A stretch of DNA of 64,000 nucleotides, taken from the NCBI RefSeq assembly GCF_012273895.1, contig NC_052104.1, positions 2,542,001-2,606,000 of the forward strand, given 5' to 3'. Both the position numbers and the translations under genes were made by a program. Positions 13,401 to 26,235 of this stretch are shown piece after piece; position 1 is the first letter of the stretch, and every line of letters begins with the position of its first letter. The DNA comes from Zerene cesonia (lineage: Eukaryota; Arthropoda; Insecta; Lepidoptera; Pieridae). Below the pieces are notes generated by a model. It worked only from the letters and a program-made list of their open reading frames with translations, did no database searches and had not been told where the DNA came from.

Positions 13401-15180
13401 AATTAGATAAATATAATATAATTTTGCAAACCGAGCAAAAGTTATGAACGAGGATTTGTAGATCGTATTTAACAGTTGTGCAAAATTTGATAAATGATAC
13501 AAATTTATGGCCGGAAAGTATATATTTGATAATTAAAATATTAATCTACTAGAGCAAAAGCTTATCCTGACGTCTTAACCCAGTATAACTTCTATATAGA
13601 GACCTCGTTTAAATATCCCCTTCAATAAAATTCCGTCTTGCGTGTACGAATACCATTCCATCACCGCACTTATGATAAGTGTTTCCCCACTTGATAATGA
13701 GAGCGCTGTTGCATTAATTCTGAGGAAAATCAGAACAATTGTTTATAAGATCGCTCTGCCGCGGCCGTTATAATTTTTAGTTTCATATATAGCGGTTCGC
13801 TGACCGAAGGCTCTTGTTCTATTAGACGCGACAAACAGTGTTTCGTGATTGTACGAATCGTAAATTATCATCTTAAATTAAATTTATCCATAAAGGGTTT
13901 CATTTAAGTAAGGAAATTTTGTTTTTTAATAATTATGACTAAATATGAAGAATAGTGGTTTACAACTGCATCTAAAGAACATTCGAATTCTCAATAAAAG
14001 TCATTTAAAGAAATTTATTCCCACTGATTATGCACGCATTATATCTAAACAATATTGCCCATATAAACGTCATAGATGAACGTTATTGAGGTAATTTGTA
14101 CAGTAAATTAAGCGATAATGTTCTAGCCGCATGCCGCGTATAATACAATATCAATAATCGCGACAGACGGACAAGTTTCCTATATTTGGCTGCCCGTTTT
14201 GCCAGTTCTACACGTTCTTATGTTAGCGCGTATTACGGTACATTTGTACGCTAACCTTGCTCATGTGTACGGTCAGCAACGAACGCTTAACATTGTCAGT
14301 TGTGTACATAACAACTGACACATAATACTGCGTCAATTTTCTATAAACAGTTCAAGAATACTAGTACTGCTTAAGAAGTTTATTAATGTCTAGATTTGTA
14401 TTACTAAATATTTTATTGACATATCTATGACTCTAACATCGAACAACTTCGTTGTTGGCTGTACGTTATAATTGGAGAAGTTTCTAATCGAACGAATCTT
14501 AACAATTATGACACCTAAACAATTATTGCAAAGGATTTCAAGATAGTCAATGTATATAAAATTTAATCAATGCTTTGATTGAGCAGAGATTTCAGCGTTT
14601 ACTCGATTGGTCGTTATGGTTTTTAATAGAGAGAAAATTTTTATCGTAGTAGATAGCGAATTACCGGTAATCACGGTAAGATTTCTGCAACGTGCCAGTA
14701 AAGTAAGTCTATATTCTCCATAGTAAATATAAAATATACACTACGATATGGACATTAGTTTTTTAGTGTATGAATCTATATTTATAATTGTTTTTGGTAC
14801 ATACCCCAAGTGTTCCTCAATCTTAAACCAAAAGCGACCAGAAATAAATGTTGAAGTTACCACAACAGAATATGAAAAACATAAAATAATCCTACAATAG
14901 CTTATATCACAAATTAGTTATTTGTGACATGAAACCAAGTGTGACAGCCATTTTCCGCCGTAACACCATAGGAGGCTAATTTGTGATCCACTGTTATTTT
15001 ACAAATACGACATGACGCCAATATTAGACTAGTTGGTTGCGTTGTATGAACACACGGTTTAATAGAACGTGAACGTGACTTAAAACAATAATAAGATTAT
15101 TTTTTTCCTCTTCACAAAGCTTAACAAAGCTTAATCTACCGTTTTACAAATTATATTGTGTGCGTTAGGTCATTAAAGAT
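7499..15180. other. Intergenic AT-rich DNA, no gene recognised
   Basis: I find no exon with paired splice sites and protein-like composition. The longest open frame, 105 codons at 12620-12937 on the plus strand, has no recognisable domain and is probably chance. Base composition is strongly AT with many short A or T runs. Confidence 0.5.
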
Positions 15181-15181
15181 A

Positions 15182-15368
15182 AGTCCCGTGTCCTCTAGTG
15201 GGGTGTGGGGCAGATGATATACGTCTGTTTCACTGATCGGATCGATTCTCTTTACAAACAAATGGGTGATCAGCCTTCTGTGTCCTGTCAGACAGAAACT
15301 TTATTTTTGCGAGTATCCACCGGGAATCGAACCCCTCGGTTCTACGTTCACGCGTTAACTTCTGCGCA
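15182..15368 (-). repeat. tRNA-like SINE, minus orientation (family B)
   Basis: Read on the minus strand it contains GGTTCGATTCC (15323-15333 in plus coordinates), a good RNA polymerase III B box, followed by a body ending in CACTAGAGGACACGGGAC. A second copy with the same landmarks, including CTCTAGTGGGG and GGGCAGATGATA, lies at 63627-63780. I do not assign a family name. Confidence 0.65.
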
Positions 15369-18300
15369 AATGAGGCGATAAAACCTATATTTGAAATCAA
15401 ATAATCGGAATAATTACACAATGACGTCTCTAACAGATTTACCACATTTTAAGAAACAATTACATTATAGTAAACCTTATTATAAATATCTGTCTTTAGG
15501 CCAAATAACATATGTAGTGAAAAGTAAGTGATACAAAATTTATTTTAAAGTATCTTACGTTTATAACACGGGTGTTTTATGCTCATCTTTGGAAATTGAT
15601 AACCCTATGATACTCTCTACTAACCTATATTTTATATACGCCACTACTGTTAAACGCTGAATCACATTCCGTTACGCTGAAAATGACTTTATCAATTACA
15701 ATTTACAAGCTAAGAACATTTCACACTGCACATTTCTATAACATAATTTAATTGGAATATTTCCTGCACGTAACTCTACATTTTCAAATATAGATACAAG
15801 ATTTGTGCCCCAATTACAGTTTAGTTAACTATTTATAATTAAAGCAGCCAATTCATGAATATTCATAAAAAATATATCTGCAATAAAATAATTTAATTAA
15901 TAAAATCTGTGTTATGTGGCATTTAATTTACTACAGCTGCCAAGAAACCAATTTATAAAGCACGACACAAAAATCGTATGAAACACTCGTTTACTAGGAT
16001 ACATCACGCGTCTGCGCAGCGAAGCATAAGCTCCACAAACTGGAGAGAGCTGTGCTCCGTATAAATTAATAAATTAATAATGATTATATGGAATTCCGCT
16101 AGACTCGAGTGAGAGCGCGAATTAAGATACGTCAGCAATATACCGCTTATGAATTTGTGTATAACTCGTCTGCGATATTGGGTTTGGTTTCTATCGTAGA
16201 CTAGTCAAAATTCATTAACGTTAAATGTGTTCCTTTATTGTGGGCATTTGTTTCTATTAGAGATCAAATAACAAAAATACAGAGACAAATTACTAATGTA
16301 ACCTTATATGATATGTGTAATGATTGATAAGATATGTATAGAGGTATCATATTATACATGCAATTTAAACATATGTTAAAAAACTGGCGGTCGATTGTGA
16401 TGGTCTACCGCAAAAAAGAGAAAATGTTTGTCAATATTATGAAGGTTGGTTCAATCATTTAAAATTTGCGGTTTGGATAGCAATCTTAAGTGGGATTTTT
16501 TTTTTATCAATAAAAAGACCGAAATAATTTATCCTACCATAATTGGCTCCAAAATTTGGCGCTTTTTTCAAAATAAATGAATAACAATCTTGTTTTTAAT
16601 ATAACTCACAATATCAAGATTTCGCGATGCTAAAAATGATTTCCCACGATCTATAATACCGAACACTATTTATTAATCGGCGCAGAAATTTAATCTGAAA
16701 CCGCGTCAAGAGCAAACTCGCTGAATCCATAGATAACAAGATTAAATGTGTCGTATCCTATTTGCCCACCAGCCACTCTCGACTACTTAAAGCTGTTCTA
16801 CTTCACACTTTGAAACGCGCCTTTGCACATGAACAAATAAGCAATAGAACTAAACAAATTTTCTAACAAACAAAATAAAAACGGAGTGCAAATTTAAAAC
16901 ACAAAACGAAAAACCCCCGTACGAAATTCGTTGTCGGTAAATAATTTTGAATGAACCCAAGGATCGAGATAAAATCAACAATAATTTTTTTACGCGTACC
17001 CACCAACAGATTCTAGTTAGCGATTAAAAAGATACCAATCTAATCACATGTTAATAATTATATCTGACTTACACTAATTCCTCTCTGCTGTTGAATTAAT
17101 GATACAAGCGATGTAGCGCTTTACAATTTGTCTGTAATTATTTTAAAATTGGTGAACACTTGTGACTCATAGTTAAATACTGTGTAGACTCATCTAAAAA
17201 CGTTTATCAAATTAATACTCTCATGGATTGTTTAGTCTGTTCACTTATTGTATATAGACTGAATGTTTGCTGTAAAGGAATTACTTCTTCAATAGGCTTC
17301 GTCGCCATTCAATATTAAATAAGTACTATGTCAAAAAATATGACTTTCATAAAAAAGGAGCAATCATTTTGTTATAAAGTAACATAAATATTAAAAAAAT
17401 ACTATTTGATTATATGACCTTTACAGAACGGAGCTAGCTTATTGGTTTATTTATGCCTAGTATTATATTACTTATGTGATTATGTTTATGAATAATATGA
17501 GCTTTAGCTAACACACCTATTTACCTTACAGTTTATACCACGTTAGCGAAGACTCGTATTAAGTCTCGTCTGTCTATATAGTACATCCCTACGCATTTTA
17601 AATTATTACATTCTCGCGTTAGAACGGGAGTTTAACTTTAAGGTAAAACTTTGAAACTTCTAAAGTTATATTTAATAATACGTCAGTAATAGAAAGTTAC
17701 GCCTTATTAACATAAGCTATTTTATTAAGTTTAAGCGTGAGTAAGTGCGAGCGCTTGAGACGAGCTTATTACATTATGTAAATACCCATAAATATGCTTA
17801 AAATAGACAATAATTTGATATATTTTGTCTGAAAACAACTTTCATTCCTTCACGGTGCAGTGCGGATAAAATAACAGAATCACATTCCCCGTTGTATTTT
17901 TACTCATACCGGGAGAAACGACTAAGGTAACGGTGAGTGACGATTTGTTTAATTTTTTACACACTTAAATAGACTTAATACTAGACTTGATACTTCTTAA
18001 AATGACATCAACATTTGGCTTTATGATTTTGAGCAAAAGGATGGAGCAAGTTTTTAGATTATGACCTACTTACATTATAAACTAACCACACTCTATAAAC
18101 TTTTAAGTATTCCAATTGAAATATCGAAACTTCTCGAAATTCTCCATTTCAACTCACTACTTGTAAATGTGACAGCAGCCAGCGCTGATACGAAATTAAT
18201 CCCAACAGTAAAGCGCTATTCCGCTTAATGCAATAATCAGTATCTTGGCGCGTGTCTGTGTACAGTGCGTGAACGATCGTAGACAAGTAATTATACATTG

Positions 18301-19209
18301 TTTTACATTTAACCCACATCCGTAATGCATTAACGTGACTAAATATTAACAGTTAGGCTTCTGTTGCCGTCGTATATTAGGTGACTTTACTATGATAATG
18401 AAATCTTAATTTAACAGGATTATCAGTTATTGTGTGTGTGTCCAATAAACTTTGTAAATCATTTAGGCAAGTAGATTAAACTTTGAATCTGGTATATGTT
18501 GTTTAAGAGCAGATAAGGCTTCACATAACACAATTACGATTATCTAAGCTTGTTTATCTTCGACTTATATTAAATAATGTTTAATATTATTGAAAAATAA
18601 CAGAATACAAATAAAAGTCAAAATAATTCAGTGCCGAGAACACGAAAGCACAGGCTTTCATCAAACACTGAGCTAAAAGCAGATTCCACTATACTCGACA
18701 CCTAATCAAATATACAATGCGACGGCCCATTCATGGGCTCAAATATCATCATAAAAATCTTGTTATGGTTCCCTTCACACAATAGAAAGATAAGATCTCC
18801 GATATAATCGCACGACCATTGGCACCCAACTCAAACACGTACAACCACAATTTGAATACATTAACACATTTATAGACATATCACATGTCAGCTCAAGTCA
18901 TTTAGGTATCGAACTGTGCTAGACGACATAAAACTGTAATCTGAAATTCGACACAAATGCATGTCATTATGGGAACCGTTGATTAAGTTTTTTCTGCGCT
19001 TTTATCATAATTAGGCTCCATTTCGACTGACACTCGGAGCGTGTTAATACAGTTAAATTTACTTTTTACGGCGCGTTTTAAATAGTATGGTACTTTCGTT
19101 TGTTTATTAAGAAATTCCCTGTTTTAAGGCTGTTTACAGACTATCAATCATTCAATCAAATTCATTCAGTTTTCTTGAGTTCAGTTGAATTATGGAATTT
19201 CTTTTTATT
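15369..19209. other. Intergenic AT-rich DNA, nothing recognised
   Basis: No supportable exon, RNA gene or repeat with a second copy in the window. The open frames are short and low-complexity. Confidence 0.45.
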
Positions 19210-19553
19210 GTGGTAGTCGAGCACGCTTCGGCACGAATTGGGCCAGCTCGCACCGGGGAAGTACCACACCCCCACAGAAAACCGGCGTGAAATAGTGGCA
19301 TGCCACTGTGTTTCGTACGGTGAGTGGGGGAGCCGGAGGCCCGTTTCCTTTTCCTCACCCATCCCAGTCCATTCCTTCTTTCCAGTCGTTAATCCTTTCC
19401 TTTTCCCTTACCCCATAAAAGCGGGCAGCGCATTCACAGAGGTACTTACTACCTTTGCGAATGTTTATGGGCGGTGGTGATCGCTTACCATCAGGCGAAC
19501 CACCAGCTCAGCTGCCCGCTATGTCATAAAAAAAAAAAAAAAAAAAAAAAAAA
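19210..19553 (+). repeat. SINE-like/non-LTR retroelement with poly(A) tail (reference copy)
   Basis: Most complete copy of a family seen six times in the window (about 1885, 19210, 21222, 29158, 41098, 55020). Block order: GAGCACGCTTCGGCACGAAT, GGGCCAGCTCGCACCGGG, GTGAGTGGGGGAGCC, a C/T-rich body, TGGGCGGTGGTGATCGCTTA, ACCATCAGGCGAACC. It ends in about 26 A (19528-19553). The A tail and variable truncation point to retroposition. The short reading frames here come from its composition and are not genes. Confidence 0.8.
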
Positions 19554-20817
19554 TTTCGTGTGTACTTTTGAAATGTAATTTACATTAGAACAGTCATCTT
19601 GTTTTGCATGAATTATACTATAACTATTTCGTGGTAGGTATAACTTTATAAAAGATATTATATATGACTTATTTTAGGTTAACGAATTGTTCATATGAGT
19701 CATAAGTCTTAAACCTAAATCAAATAGATTTTGAATACGTCTAAAGTTAACTACTGAAGATTTTAGAATGAACAATTAACGTTATTTGAATATTCACCCA
19801 CAGTTTATAATTTAAACCATAACAATAATTCATCGGGACCGGGGCAAAAACCGAATCCATCACAAATGTTTAATTTATATGCAAAAATTTTACCGCACTT
19901 GACGCGCCACTGTACGCCCACACGCGTCACGCCTGTCAACACTTGAAATATCTAAAACCTGAATACCAGAAAATTTAGAAATCGCTTAATCATTCCAAAT
20001 TCAATAAAAGCGGTTTTTATTGCTTTATTACCAGATAATTGGAATATTACAATACCGTTTTTTTTTTTTTAATTTTTAATAAATCTTCTAAAAGCGACTT
20101 CGACAGGAATCAAGCGCAGAATAAAAATCTAAAACCCCATAATAATATATCTCTCATAGATAATGAATTCAATTTCCTTACATCATAAACTAATCAAGGA
20201 ATAACTGCTTTCTCTCATTTTCATATTTTATGATCTATTAAAGTTCATTCCAATCATTGAATGTATTGAAATTAGTTCAATATATTTTATGTTCCTATAA
20301 ATATTTATTAGTAATACCAAATCGAGTAAAACGTAAGAACATACGAGGAGAATATTAACGTGAATTCTTACTTAGAAGGAAATTTTATATAAAATGGTAT
20401 CTGTACCACGTATGATATCGTGTTTATAAAGAAAGTACTGAAAGAGCAAGTCACGCTAGCGATTCCCAAGCAAACGTTATGAAAACGAAAAAACACCTTT
20501 GAGAAAATCACCCATTGACACAGTCGAGCTCGTTGATGTCTTTTGTACCTATGCGATTCACCGTAGCTTTATTAGCAAACCTATCGTGAGCAAATCAACT
20601 TCGCACAGTAAAAATCTACGTATAAATTTCAACAAACATTCGCGATTATGTGGGACGAAATAAAAATTGACACTGGCACACAAATCACCGTTGCAAATAT
20701 CGAATCGAATTTCGAATTGTCAGTTAGCGCTGGCCACAAATTAACTTACCAGTTAGAAAAATTTAATAATTCCAGTGCAACGCAAGTCACAACACAAAGT
20801 GCGTTTTGAAAATAGAA
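19554..20817. other. Intergenic DNA, nothing recognised
   Basis: AT-rich, with no splice-bounded reading frame. It becomes gradually less AT-rich toward the GC island that follows. Confidence 0.45.
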
Positions 20818-20970
20818 CGGTATAGGGTTGCGCCACGCACGTGTCGATATTGGTTCGAAGTAACGCGACGTGTGGTTAGAGCGACGGCCGCGAGAGACTG
20901 GCGCGCCGGAGCGTCTAGCTCACACCTGCCGCCCGGCCCCCGCTTGTAGGCAGGTCGACTATCGATATCG
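20818..20970. promoter_or_regulatory. GC-rich island, probable promoter or untranslated exon
   Basis: An abrupt GC- and CpG-rich block in AT-rich surroundings. It contains an E-box CACGTG (20838-20843), clustered GGCGCGCC/GCGGCCG-like motifs, and TATCGATA (20960-20967), which matches the Drosophila DRE core-promoter element. On the minus strand, GGCAG followed by GTGTGAG could be a donor for an untranslated exon. The served gene and its direction are unknown. Confidence 0.4.
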
Positions 20971-21221
20971 ATGAAATTCCTCTAAAATTACAACTTATGT
21001 AGTATATTACTTATAGTTATATAAAAATTATAACTTACCATCCCAACAAATAGAAGGGCTTAACTAAATACATAAGTCAAAAAATAAAGGTTGCTCTGAA
21101 TGAACTAACTGTACATTTTCGTAGTGAGAAGACGTTAATGAAATTCTGATTCTTAAGAAGTTAATTTAATTGAACAAAAATCTTTGCAAATGATATGAAC
21201 ATTGACATTCGTCACGTCGTT

Positions 21222-21390
21222 CGGTGAGTGGGGGAGCCGGAGGCCCATATCCTTTTCCTTACCCTTCCCAGTCCTTTCCTTTATTCCTATCGCCAATCCT
21301 TTCTTAATCCCTTCCCAAAAAGTCGGCAATCCATTTGTAGATGCGTAAGGTCTACAAAGACCTTATGCCTCTACAAATGTTCATGGGTTC
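21222..21390 (+). repeat. SINE-like family, internal fragment
   Basis: GTGAGTGGGGGAGCCGGAGG followed by the C/T-rich body and AATGTTCATGGG, matching the middle of the copy at 19210-19553. The 5' block and A tail are missing. Confidence 0.7.
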
Positions 21391-22720
21391 AAAATAAAAA
21401 AAACATTGAGTTACTAAAACGTCGAAAAACGAACTTTCAATTATTTTATAATAGGAATCTTACTGATTCCATTATATTTTTCTTCTAATTATTCTCATTA
21501 ATTCCATTTTTATACGACCAATTTTGCACACTGGATCATCAATTCATGCCTGTCTTTAAACTATTAGTACATTTAAAACTTTCTAAAATTACTTCATGAA
21601 TTATAAATAGGTCTTGGACAAAATCTAAGAATTTTCATCTAAAATAAAACTGCATGATGATCATATTATTATGACGATTGTATGATTAGATTCAGGATTT
21701 TACTTTGCGACTTCTTTTCCGTGTAGTGTCAAGAATTTATTTCACCCCTACGTATCAAATTCAATTGAAAACAACATATACAACAAGTATATTAAGTTAG
21801 CAACTACAATACATTATTGTCCATGTCGATCGAACAAGTTTATCGATACTGCGCACACTAATTCGACATCCCTTAACATGACGTGAGCAAACTGCGTACA
21901 CCGCTGATCAAATTAATTACCTACAGCCTCATCTCACCGCCAAAAGTATTTCTCTTTCTATCACAACCCAAAACTTTCGTCTCTTTCTCTCGCGTGACTC
22001 AAAGTCAATTAGGTACATATACCCGTCTCGTTTTCACATACAGATACTGTTAGAAGTTCGCGCGTGCCGAACAAACGGAAAGTTTTCACCTGTGCCTTGT
22101 GAATGAACGATGGCGGTGCCTTTGATGTTCATAACAATGATTGACAAATAAATAATAGACGAACAAATGTGTACTCTCCGCACAAGGCATAGAGTTCAAA
22201 TTCGAAGTTACAAAGTATGTAGAGCATAGGCAGAATAGTAAACTGCTATCGCTTGGTACTTACGTTATACTACGATTGTTGTTTTGTATTGATAAATAAT
22301 AACAAGCATGTAATTATTATAATATAGTAGCTTTGCTGGGGAAATACACACTTCATACAAAATTCTACCTTTTCACTTTAAAGGCCGATTTTTGGAAAAT
22401 GACTATATGAGGTGTCAGACATTCTAGTTTCTACTAAAATTATGCCATGTTTGATTCAAGTTGACACAAAAGTTAGCTATATGCAAGAGGAATATATAGA
22501 AAGTGTTTAATTACTCTCCAAATTGGAAGTTCCCAATCGAATAACACAACAGTTCAGGATTCTTCTAAATAAATGTGGTCTAGGAAAATAAATCAAAATA
22601 TTAGTCCATTATTATTAGTCCATCCAATATTAGTCCATCTTAATGGAACCACCACATTAAAGCCAAAAGAGAAGAAATAAACCTTCGCTACCGAAGTTTG
22701 TACTGGATACTAGGCCGGAA
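21391..22720. other. Intergenic DNA, nothing firm
   Basis: Mostly AT-rich, with a milder stretch around 21930-22130 that includes a 13-codon frame starting MAVPLMF and no splice support. Near 22600-22640 a short ATTAGTCCAT motif repeats three times. Confidence 0.35.
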
Positions 22721-23012
22721 NNNNNNNNNNNNNNNNNNNNNNNNNNNNNNNNNNNNNNNNNNNNNNNNNNNNNNNNNNNNNNNNNNNNNNNNNNNNNNNN
22801 NNNNNNNNNNNNNNNNNNNNNNNNNNNNNNNNNNNNNNNNNNNNNNNNNNNNNNNNNNNNNNNNNNNNNNNNNNNNNNNNNNNNNNNNNNNNNNNNNNNN
22901 NNNNNNNNNNNNNNNNNNNNNNNNNNNNNNNNNNNNNNNNNNNNNNNNNNNNNNNNNNNNNNNNNNNNNNNNNNNNNNNNNNNNNNNNNNNNNNNNNNNN
23001 NNNNNNNNNNNN

Positions 23013-23047
<35 letters not shown>
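22721..23047. other. Assembly gap followed by poly(A) run
   Basis: N at 22721-23012, then about 35 A at 23013-23047. The A run may be the tail of a retroelement lost in the gap, or the homopolymer that broke the assembly. Confidence 0.9.
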
Positions 23048-23052
<5 letters not shown>

Positions 23053-23945
23053 TTGTCTTCTGTGTTTTGGAAATCAGATTACAAGTATTTCCTTTGCTTT
23101 TATAAATCCGCTATTAGTTACCAGAATCGAGAATTTTGGCAACATTTTTTTTATAATTATCTTAATATTTTATTGCCACAACTAAATCAAAATGGTACCA
23201 TACAGGATGTAAAAGCTTTCAAATATATAAAGATCTTTCAAAATTGGTTCACCCAATCGAAAGTTTTGAGGCAACAAACTTGAAAGAGAACCTCCTCTTT
23301 TTGTTTGAAGTTGATCGAAACTATGAGCTTTAAAAGGCACTCTCGTCAAAAGTAAGGTATTCACGGAAAAATTGCTTAGGTTTCCCAATGTTTCATTCAC
23401 ACAATACAAATATAATCCTCTAAATCCTCAAAAAAATGTGTGATGCGGGGTTCCACCTGTGAATTAACCTGTAGGGCCAGGTATTTATTATATTTGTTGT
23501 AATTTTCCCGTGAAAGAGTAACAAACATACATCCGCACATTCTTACAATCTGTGGGGTTTATAAATATTCTAATTTTTTTTTAAGTAATTCCAAATTCCT
23601 CTCACAGATTAATGAAGGAACTGACTTTTAGATGCACATGTTGAAAAGTTTTATTTGTCTAATTTTTTAAATTTTATCTCCAAATATATATATACATAAT
23701 CTCTTAGATATATTAGAAACTATCAACTATAAACAACTTTGCTTAGTAAAGATAGATACATAGAAAAATCTGCCTATTTTGTATTCTGTTAAAAGTAATT
23801 CAAAACCAAATTACAGATAACTACAGGTCATACAGAATTTTATAAATGACTCCAAATAAAACTAAAAACTACAGTCAAAATAATTATATTTCTCCTTAGC
23901 AATAGTATAACAAAATATATCGTACTTAACTTATTCCTCAAACTA
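23048..23945. other. 3' flank of POLR1H, no other gene
   Basis: AT-rich sequence downstream of the POLR1H stop. On the minus strand an AATAAA signal occurs at about 23648-23653, some 295 nt past the stop, and could be its poly(A) signal. The open frames here lack coding character. Confidence 0.4.
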
Positions 23946-24705
23946 TTACGAGTTTTCCGTTTCCTTGTATCTGTAAAAGAAAATTGGTGATTGAATTTCA
24001 GTTTCAATATATATATTGCCATCTACATTACATTACATCTCAGCAAATAAGTCTTATAACTACACAGGCAAACAAATAGTCGAATCATAACACCTCATTA
24101 TTTTGATAATTAGAGCTTAAATAAAACAATATACTTACTTGCATGAAACACAAGTGTAAAACACAGTTTGTCCCTCGTCAGCCGATCTCAACTGTAGCGT
24201 AGCATATGACATCCTATCACAACCACATTTTGGACATTTCCTTTCCACAACTGGCCCTTCAGGGTTATCCAAGTTCAGTATATTTTCGTTTGTCAATACA
24301 GACACAGTGTTGAAATTAATTGTGTAATTGTACTTAATGTTGTTGAAATCTGAAAATTAGATATGAGTTTTATTACCCGAGTGCTATGTACTATGCATAT
24401 AAAGCAAGCTATGTATATATATACATAACTTTGGGGAATTACATAAAAATCCAATGGTAAATAAATTGAACTATCTTAAAATACCACATTTAAATAAACA
24501 GCTTATTTATAATAACAGCTGAATTTATTAAATAAGATCATTGACTTTTAACATCTTGCAAACAACTAAATATCTTACTTTCAACATCATAAATTGCTTT
24601 GCAAGCATAACATTTCACTGATCCAAATTCTTGCAGTAGAGGCAGTATGGATCCACATTTCACACAAAAAGTTGTTGTACTAGAAAACTTTTTTGCGTCC
24701 GCCAT
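23946..24705 (-). CDS. POLR1H: DNA-directed RNA polymerase I subunit RPA12 (ZNRD1)
   Basis: Small subunit of nucleolar RNA polymerase I that makes pre-rRNA. In this family the C-terminal TFIIS-like ribbon supports transcript cleavage and termination. Coding exons on the minus strand are 24579..24705, 24139..24349 and 23946..23970, joined in phases 1 and 2, giving 120 aa, close to the human protein (126 aa). The N-terminal zinc ribbon has C14, C17, C32 and C35. The C-terminal ribbon has C81, C84, C109 and C112. The hairpin RSADEGQT (97-104) carries the acidic D100-E101 pair used in catalysis by TFIIS-type ribbons. The start is the first ATG (MADAKKF), and a TTTTTCAG acceptor 3 nt upstream suggests a spliced 5' UTR. 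The third exon is only 25 nt and codes for most of the tail KYKETENS. Skipping its intron would stop translation right after K113 (AAG TAA). The divergent neighbour is the HP1 gene. Confidence 0.93.
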
Positions 24706-24710
24706 TTTCT

Positions 24711-25053
24711 GAAAAAGTTGCTAAGTTTTGTAAAATTTGAATTTTCTTCAAATATGGAATTTCAATAACTTCCTTTCCTTTTTTTGCCACTGATTAAAAG
24801 TAAAATACATTTATTTTTCATTATATGTAATAAAGTTAAATATATCCTACAATTTTAATTTTTCAATAATTATTTGTTTATAGATTTGGATATTACACAG
24901 ACTTACTTTGTTTCATGTATGACAAAATAAGTCTGTGCTTATCACTTCAAATTTTTGTTAAGTATTAACGACAACAAAATCACTATAAAATTAATGAATA
25001 GGAACCTCAGACTAAATAAAATTTAATACTTTAAAATTCAAAATTATAATTAC
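24711..25053 (-). other. Putative 5' UTR intron of POLR1H
   Basis: The acceptor CAACTTTTTCAG lies just upstream of the POLR1H ATG (boundary 24708/24709). A plausible donor, CGTCAG then GTAATT, lies at 25054/25053. The upstream untranslated exon would end at 25054. This is inferred from splice signals only. Confidence 0.35.
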
Positions 25054-25903
25054 CTGACGTGTTACTTATAAATTGACACAGACACTTGGTACTGTTTTCG
25101 ATGCAACAATTAAGACTAATAGGATTGTTAAGAAAATAGATACTGAAAATTTTAAATAACGTAATTGAATGTTTTTGATGTCGTATGAAACTTATTTTCT
25201 TTTTTGAGGTTATTCCATGGCTTGTTTACAATTATTAAAATAATGAAAAAAAACTGCCAAAGTCAAAACACGATGAAAACATTATTTGACACATGACAGT
25301 TTACAATAACAGAACTCGTACCTATTTTCTGCTTTTTCAAAATATTGAAGTTTCCATTCATCTTTTTGAGCTTAAAAATCATCTCATTTTATAATTTCGC
25401 AAGCGCCAAATGACGTCATTATATTTATTCTTTCTCTTTGTACTTAAACCCGCCCGACCCGACTTTCCATTCATGTGACTGCCCAATCCAAGATTCGTGA
25501 TCTCCGTTAAGGAGGGATACCCCCATAAGGGTGTAGCTACTAAGCTAAATATGCAGTTCATCTACGCTAAGTGGCACCTACGTGCTAAGATATTGTATAT
25601 ATAGATATGATAGCCCGTCAGGCTAACATCGAGATTCACCTTAAAATAAACTGTTATTACCGTCATTACAGTAATAGACTTGGAATTTTTTTTTTGGTTC
25701 TGATCAAAATTTGGAGTGCATGCCATGAATGAAGTTCTGTAGAAACGGCGCTGATTTTCATTTTGATAAGTACTCTTTAATTTTTCAAATTAACACTTCA
25801 CGAACTGTGAATTGAAAAATTATTATGATAACATTAACTACTGAAAGGTATTATAATACCTTTTTAGAGTGGACAAGTATAGGCGAGTGAAGGCAATCAA
25901 ATA

Positions 25904-25935
25904 TAGCGCCTTATATAATAGTATATAAGGCGCTA
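25904..25935. repeat. Perfect 14-bp inverted repeat (hairpin)
   Basis: TAGCGCCTTATATA, spacer ATAG, then TATATAAGGCGCTA. The arms are exactly complementary. It lies between two divergent genes. It could be a cruciform-forming site or the remnant of a tiny palindromic element. No target-site duplication is visible. Confidence 0.9.
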
Positions 25936-26104
25936 GGATGGCCCATTATTGTGGATGATCGTGCGTTATCGCTGGTTTTCGGTATGTAAAAAAAAAAAAA
26001 ATATGATGGAATTTGGCAATGAATGTGCGTGCGTCGACACAATCGTCGATTTTTCAATACATGCAAACATAAAGTCAAAGATAAGAAAAGTGTATTAAAA
26101 AAAG

Positions 26105-26235
26105 AAGGTTCCTATCGCTATGGTTTCCTACCCAATGAGTAAAACGAGCCGTGTTACTAAAACTTCGCTGTTCGTCCATCTGTCCACCCTGTGATGCATA
26201 CTTAGACGGCTATGGCCAGGATGTATCACATGAGC
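26105..26235. repeat. Dispersed repeat fragment with GTCY-type motifs
   Basis: AAAACTTCGCTGTTCGTCCA with CTGTCCACC and a following segment resembles, from memory, a common lepidopteran interspersed repeat. The only GTCY relative in the window is the element at 56333-56455, so this is tentative. Confidence 0.3.

Noticed and set aside
15182..15368. Possible true tRNA gene (B-box match).
   Set aside because: No foldable acceptor, D or anticodon arms could be drawn, and a second diverged copy at 63627 shows it is a SINE.
19152..19480. Several overlapping frames of 66-80 codons on both strands.
   Set aside because: All fall in the SINE-like element with poly(A) tail and recur in its other copies.
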